From Acidimicrobiaceae bacterium (GTDB lineage Bacteria > Actinomycetota > Acidimicrobiia > Acidimicrobiales > RAAP-2): DNA of 64,000 bases. The notes below the pieces were generated by a model. The model saw nothing but the letters and a program-made list of their open reading frames with translations. It made no database searches and had not been told where the DNA came from. Every line of letters starts with the position of its first letter. Position 1 is the first letter of the stretch. Location: assembly GCA_027306605.1 (NCBI GenBank), contig DAHUZK010000011.1:1-64000 (forward strand), in the 5' to 3' direction. Shown here in pieces: positions 63,694 to 64,000 of this stretch. A program made the translations under genes and the position numbers.

Positions 63694-64000
63694 CGGGAGA
63701 GCGGTCCGTCGTCGCCATCACCGGTGCCACCGGCTACCTGGGCTCGGTCCTCGTCGACGCTTTCGAGTCGGCCGGCTCCACGGTCCGTCGGCTGGTGCGG
63801 TCTCCGGTGCCCGGGAGCAGCGACGGCTCCTTCGCACTGGGCTCCACCCCGCCACCGGGGACGCTCGACGACGTGGAGCTCCTGATCCACTGCGCCTACG
63901 ATCTGGGGCTGACCAAACGGGCCGACATCTGGGAGACCAACGTGTTCGGCACCGTCGCCTTGTTCGACCAGGCGCGGGCGAGCGGAGTCCGTCGGACGAT
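63690..64000 (+). CDS. NAD-dependent epimerase/dehydratase-family protein, cut by window end
   Basis: The first 103 codons from GTG 63690, which overlaps the GMC stop as GTGA. The cofactor site is 'VVAITGATGYLGSVLVDAFESAGSTVRRLVRS', then 'DDVELLIHCAYDLG' and 'NVFGTVALFDQARASGV'. It is an extended SDR; the remainder, including YxxxK, lies outside the window. It probably modifies a nucleotide sugar with its two neighbours. Confidence 0.85.
   Translation, partial: MTGERSVVAITGATGYLGSVLVDAFESAGSTVRRLVRSPVPGSSDGSFALGSTPPPGTLDDVELLIHCAYDLGLTKRADIWETNVFGTVALFDQARASGVRRT

Overview
The window is about 64 kb of very GC-rich DNA with many GTG starts, dense gene packing and frequent 4-bp start/stop overlaps (ATGA or GTGA). 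The gene content points to a high-GC actinobacterium. The best lineage clue is the C-terminal repeat array of the giant secreted protein ([17 protein letters not shown] type), a wall/secretome repeat I associate with Acidimicrobiia. A putative F420-dependent LLM oxidoreductase, a mycothiol-type maleylpyruvate isomerase-family protein, DUF1214 and a menaquinone-reductase-like locus fit the same group. This assignment is an inference.

Layout. (1) 1-4.5 kb is accessory in character: the 3' half of a tRNA-Val-like gene (706-750) that looks like an integration scar, two VOC-fold proteins, a TetR regulator, a PIN-type toxin-antitoxin pair and a CcdA-like/MazF pair, each pair with repeated operator-like DNA in front. 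(2) 4.5-10.2 kb: an arylsulfatase-type sulfatase, an SRPBCC protein, and a divergent locus of UbiE-like methyltransferase, UbiA-like membrane protein and geranylgeranyl-reductase-like flavoprotein, plausibly prenyl-lipid or menaquinone tailoring. (3) 10.4-19.5 kb: a PQQ-propeller lipoprotein, a phosphodiester-glycosidase-like lipoprotein, a DrrAB-type ABC exporter, then a tight run of UDP-sulfoquinovose synthase (SQD1), GtrA-like membrane protein and GH5 endoglycoceramidase-like enzyme. (4) 19.6-26.3 kb, minus strand: sulfatase, DUF1214 protein, sulfotransferase, two SDRs and a HAD hydrolase in one compact operon; I consider this the most system-like unit. (5) 26.5-32.4 kb: one 1943-codon secreted sedolisin-like (S53) protein whose catalytic domain is split by a YVTN beta-propeller and which carries a 741-bp internal duplication. 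(6) 32.4-41.1 kb: EttA, NRDE protein, methyltransferase, Lrp/AsnC regulator, Cys-repeat lipoprotein, an S1P-lyase-like PLP enzyme, and a SulP transporter; three 27-bp repeats lie between the last two. (7) 41.1-52.3 kb: a plus-strand operon from an aminotransferase to a DUF2889 protein, then cydDC with a thiolase-like gene on the minus strand, then a dienelactone hydrolase-like gene. (8) 52.4-59.8 kb: an OmpR/sensor-kinase pair and a set of lipid/terpenoid-type catabolic genes (LLM, PhyH, SDRs, carboxymuconolactone decarboxylase-like, epimerase). (9) 59.8-64.0 kb: a YdjM-like membrane protein, a small zinc ribbon, a GT2 glycosyltransferase, a GMC-type flavoprotein with a CxxCxxCxxxC cluster, and an epimerase cut by the window end.

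A sulfur-ester theme recurs: two sulfatases, one sulfotransferase, one sulfolipid-sugar synthase and one SulP anion transporter. No rRNA, complete tRNA, CRISPR array, insertion sequence or phage structural gene was seen. Functions were assigned by reading motifs, without database searches. Start sites are chosen from start codons, Shine-Dalgarno-like sequences and overlaps, and several are uncertain.
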